A stretch of 17,009 nucleotides of DNA, taken from NCBI GenBank assembly GCA_031323845.1, contig JAVIYP010000059.1, forward strand, positions 1 to 17,009. The letters run 5' to 3'. Made by a program: the position numbers and the translations under genes. Shown piece after piece: positions 14,830 to 17,009 of the stretch. Each line of letters starts with the position of its first letter. Position 1 is the first letter of the stretch. The notes under the pieces were generated by a model. The model saw only the letters and a program-made list of their open reading frames with translations. It was not told where the DNA came from and searched no databases. Source of the DNA: PUPG01 sp031323845 (GTDB taxonomy: Bacteria > Bacteroidota > Bacteroidia > Bacteroidales > UBA7960).

Positions 14830-15369
14830 CTACATATATTCGATTTCTATGGTAAATTCACCATCGTAATTACCGGGGAGGGCTTCACTAAGATTGATCC
14901 GGCCTCCGATGTAAAAGTAAAACTCGCCGTCTTCATTGAAGCGTAATTCACGTTCAATCTGGTCGAGCAATTCCGATTCGCGCTGATTGTCGCCGGGATA
15001 ACCACTAACAATATATTCAAAAAACAGCACGCCCGGACCTTCACGGCGGGTCACTTCCATTTCTTCAAGATAACTAACCCTGATTTGTGCTCCCGGATTT
15101 CCCCTGGCGCGCATTATGTCTGCTTCCGGGTCAAAAACCGGATTAATAAATACAATGTTGTCTTGCTGCATGCGCTGTGCATCAATGATGCCCATATCGC
15201 TGATGGTTTCAAGTTCAATATCCGCACCGGTCACAACGGCTGAGGCTGAAATCCTTACCGCGGAAGAACTGCGGATGCTGGTGTTCTGGGCCCCGGCTGC
15301 CACAGCGAAAAGCAACAGAAGCACAGCAAACAGGCCTGTTTTTATTGAAAAGTCAGTATTTATATACAT
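14830..15369 (-). CDS. Secreted DUF4402-like protein (first of three)
   Basis: This 179-residue protein has a signal peptide (hydrophobic core about 11-25, cleavage near AGAQ, residue 28). The mature part has no cysteine and is acidic. It carries VRISASAVVTGADIELETISDMG, similar to the start of DUF4402 domains, and ends with GEFYFYIGG and the tail GNYDGEFTIEIEYM, homologous to the tails of the next two genes. The tail has Gly 14 residues from the end, alternating hydrophobics (Phe, Ile, Ile) and a penultimate Tyr, as in chaperone-usher pilins. It leads the three-gene group, with a 219-base gap to the upstream kinase. In that gap there is no perfect TAnnTTTG box, only imperfect T-rich matches. 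DUF4402 membership is inferred from motif and architecture, not from a search. Confidence 0.75.
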   Translation of the reverse strand: MYINTDFSIKTGLFAVLLLLFAVAAGAQNTSIRSSSAVRISASAVVTGADIELETISDMGIIDAQRMQQDNIVFINPVFDPEADIMRARGNPGAQIRVSYLEEMEVTRREGPGVLFFEYIVSGYPGDNQRESELLDQIERELRFNEDGEFYFYIGGRINLSEALPGNYDGEFTIEIEYM

Positions 15370-15588
15370 AGTTTGTCAGATCCATTATCGGGTTTAAACA
15401 AAGCCGCTTACGTTGCTCCAGTATTACAATCGTGAGCACTAAAATATTAGCAAAACTTGTACCATAAAACTTAATGCCTTGTTATCAAAACACATAAACA
15501 CAACACCACGAACAACAAAGCATGCGCTATGTCTTCGAAAACGAACAACCCTCGCTTCCCGACATAATAATAAAGTAAAAAACCAACC
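15370..15588. other. AT-rich intergenic region between the kinase and the DUF4402 group
   Basis: The 219 bases contain no coding frame with recognisable similarity, no strong hairpin with a T tract and no perfect -7 box. A GTTTAAAC palindrome at about 15392-15399 and imperfect boxes such as TAAGTTTT (minus, 15473-15466) are the only hints. A promoter for the three small genes is expected here but cannot be placed. Confidence 0.4.
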
Positions 15589-17009
15589 TTATTGTTTAAT
15601 TTCTTTCAGAATTTCCGGAAACATTTTCATTTCACTTTTGATCAGCTCCAGATCCAGCGAGTCAATGGCGAATAATATTTGTTGTGCGTAGGCTTCCAGG
15701 TATTCAACCTGGTATTCTTTTGCTGTGTTTTGCAAACGAAGAGCGAAGTCTTCGATTTTGAAGATCACAAACTGGTCTTTGATTTTGTTCCATTCGGGCA
15801 AAAACCCGCTTTCAAGAAGTTCCACCAGTTCAGGTATTTTGGTTCTTGCTTCGCTGGTTAAGGTTTTCGGGTCAAATGCTTGTTTCCTTGGCTTATCAGA
15901 GGTTTGTGCTTTTTTTGTTGTGTTAATGATGCTGTATGTCAGGAAGGATTTGAGCATGTCAAACAAATACTGCTTGCTCACGGGTTTATAAAGAAATTTG
16001 TCAAACAGTGTACCTGGCGCCTGTTGTCTTTCTCCCTGGGTAAACGCTGTAAAGGCAATAAGGGGGATATGTTCAAGAGAGGGGTCTTCTTTTATTTTTT
16101 TTGCTGTTTCGTATCCATCCATTCCCGGCATCAGCAAATCCAGGATAATGAGGTCGGGCTGCTGCTTTTTCAATAACATTAATGCCTCTTCACCGCTTAA
16201 CGCCGTAAGCACTTCCAGCCCGCTGTTGTCAACCATAGCCTCAAGCAGCTGAATGTTGGTGGGCGAGTCGTCAACGATAAGGATGATTGCCTTTTCAAAC
16301 CGGAGCATTTCGGGTGTTGCTTTCTTCCGGATTGTGGGCTCATGATCCCTGTCCAGAATCTGCACATAAGGAATGGTAACCCTGAAGGTTGATCCTTTGC
16401 CGGGCATGCTTTTCAGGCTGATGTTTCCGTTCATTTTCTCAATCAGCCGCCGGCTGATTGCCAGACCCAGCCCGGTACCTTCATACGAGCGGGTTAATTT
16501 TCCGCTTTGTTGATGAAATGGCTTGAAGATCATTTCCTGGTGTGCAGCCGGGATCCCGATACCGGTATCAGCTACCTGAAAGCTTAAGGTGCCATTGTTC
16601 TCAGCCTCTTTAATAAACTCGGCGGAAATCGTTACATGGCCTTCATGGGTAAACTTAACCGCATTGCCCACCAGGTTGAACAACACCTGTTTTACACGGG
16701 CTTCGTCAAGCAGCATCCTGTCGGGAAAATTATGCTGCTTTCTTATCCTGATGTCGATGTTTTTTTCATTGGCTTTGTCTCTGAACAAAAGCTTCATTTC
16801 ATTTATGATGGCGGAAAGGTCGGTGGGCTGTTGTACAATTTCAAGCTTTCCTGCTTCTATCTTTGACAAATCAAGAATATCGTTCAGTAACGCCAGCAAC
16901 AGCTTTCCGCTGGAATATATGGACTCCAGCATCTTCTGGTGCAGCGGATCTTCAATCTGATGCTGCAGGGTTTCGCTAAACCCAAGTATGGCATTCATGG
17001 GTGTTCGTA
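15589..17009 (-). CDS. Hybrid sensor histidine kinase/response regulator, C-terminal part
   Basis: The frame is open to the window edge, so the N-terminal sensor is missing. The first visible residues, RTPMNAILGFSE, are the end of the kinase H-box; the phospho-accepting His should lie just outside the window. Numbered from the Met at 16998, the ATPase domain follows, with N-box LFNLVGNAVKFTH (106-118), ADTGIGIP (143-150) and GTGLGLAI (174-181). A receiver domain runs from about 236 to 345 with Asp243-Asp244, phospho-acceptor Asp287 (ILDLLMPGMDGYE), Thr317 and Lys338 (LYKPVS). The last 110 residues are helical and resemble the tail seen on many such hybrids, but they lack a phosphotransfer His motif (HxxKG). 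The Met at 16998 is inside the H-box and is not the start. The phosphotransfer partner, the signal and the target are unknown. The gene is upstream of the DUF4402 genes on the same strand. Confidence 0.94.
   Translation of the reverse strand, partial: RTPMNAILGFSETLQHQIEDPLHQKMLESIYSSGKLLLALLNDILDLSKIEAGKLEIVQQPTDLSAIINEMKLLFRDKANEKNIDIRIRKQHNFPDRMLLDEARVKQVLFNLVGNAVKFTHEGHVTISAEFIKEAENNGTLSFQVADTGIGIPAAHQEMIFKPFHQQSGKLTRSYEGTGLGLAISRRLIEKMNGNISLKSMPGKGSTFRVTIPYVQILDRDHEPTIRKKATPEMLRFEKAIILIVDDSPTNIQLLEAMVDNSGLEVLTALSGEEALMLLKKQQPDLIILDLLMPGMDGYETAKKIKEDPSLEHIPLIAFTAFTQGERQQAPGTLFDKFLYKPVSKQYLFDMLKSFLTYSIINTTKKAQTSDKPRKQAFDPKTLTSEARTKIPELVELLESGFLPEWNKIKDQFVIFKIEDFALRLQNTAKEYQVEYLEAYAQQILFAIDSLDLELIKSEMKMFPEILKEIKQ

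Noticed and set aside
13552..15369. T9SS C-terminal sorting domains on the DUF4402-like proteins
   Set aside because: Their last residues form the shared E-Y tail; no sorting-domain motifs or basic C-terminal end were seen.
15589..15920. Phosphotransfer (Hpt) domain at the kinase C-terminus
   Set aside because: The segment is helical, but no His in an HxxKG-like context is present.

Overview
The window comes from a member of the Bacteroidota, most likely the Bacteroidales or a related marine or intestinal lineage. The main evidence is a complete porP-gldK-gldL-gldM-gldN locus, the core of the type IX secretion system (T9SS), which is confined to this phylum. Supporting evidence is the presence of Bacteroidota-type -7 boxes (TAnnTTTG) and the lack of Shine-Dalgarno sequences before most starts. 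No rRNA, tRNA, CRISPR array, insertion sequence or phage gene was seen, and there is no gene-free stretch longer than about 220 bases.

Left part (1-2449, plus strand): the C-terminal part of an iron-sulfur class I fumarase, a strong terminator, and then a complete iron-independent class II fumarase (FumC). The two enzymes catalyse the same TCA-cycle step but differ in oxygen sensitivity.

Centre (2521-8322, minus strand): in transcription order porP/sprF-like, gldK, gldL, gldM, gldN. This is the order of the Porphyromonas gingivalis por locus. GldL and GldM form the proton-driven inner-membrane motor, GldK and GldN form the periplasmic ring under the outer membrane, and the PorP/SprF-like protein sits in the outer membrane. 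A convergent terminator at about 2450-2476 is shared by fumC and gldN.

Next (8440-11988, minus strand): topA (DNA topoisomerase I) followed 18 bases later by an arginase-fold gene whose metal-binding residues are half lost. A terminator-like hairpin separates this pair from porP. topA and the plus-strand miaB gene (tRNA methylthiotransferase, 12187-13518) diverge from a 198-base region with two -7 boxes and three short dyads.

Right part (13552-17009, minus strand): three secreted, paralogous DUF4402-like beta-sandwich proteins, preceded by the truncated end of a hybrid histidine kinase/response regulator. Two of the three small proteins end exactly like chaperone-usher pilins (Gly 14 residues from the C-terminus, alternating hydrophobics, penultimate Tyr). 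They may therefore be subunits of a surface fibre, which is the most interesting lead in the window. No chaperone or usher gene is visible here.
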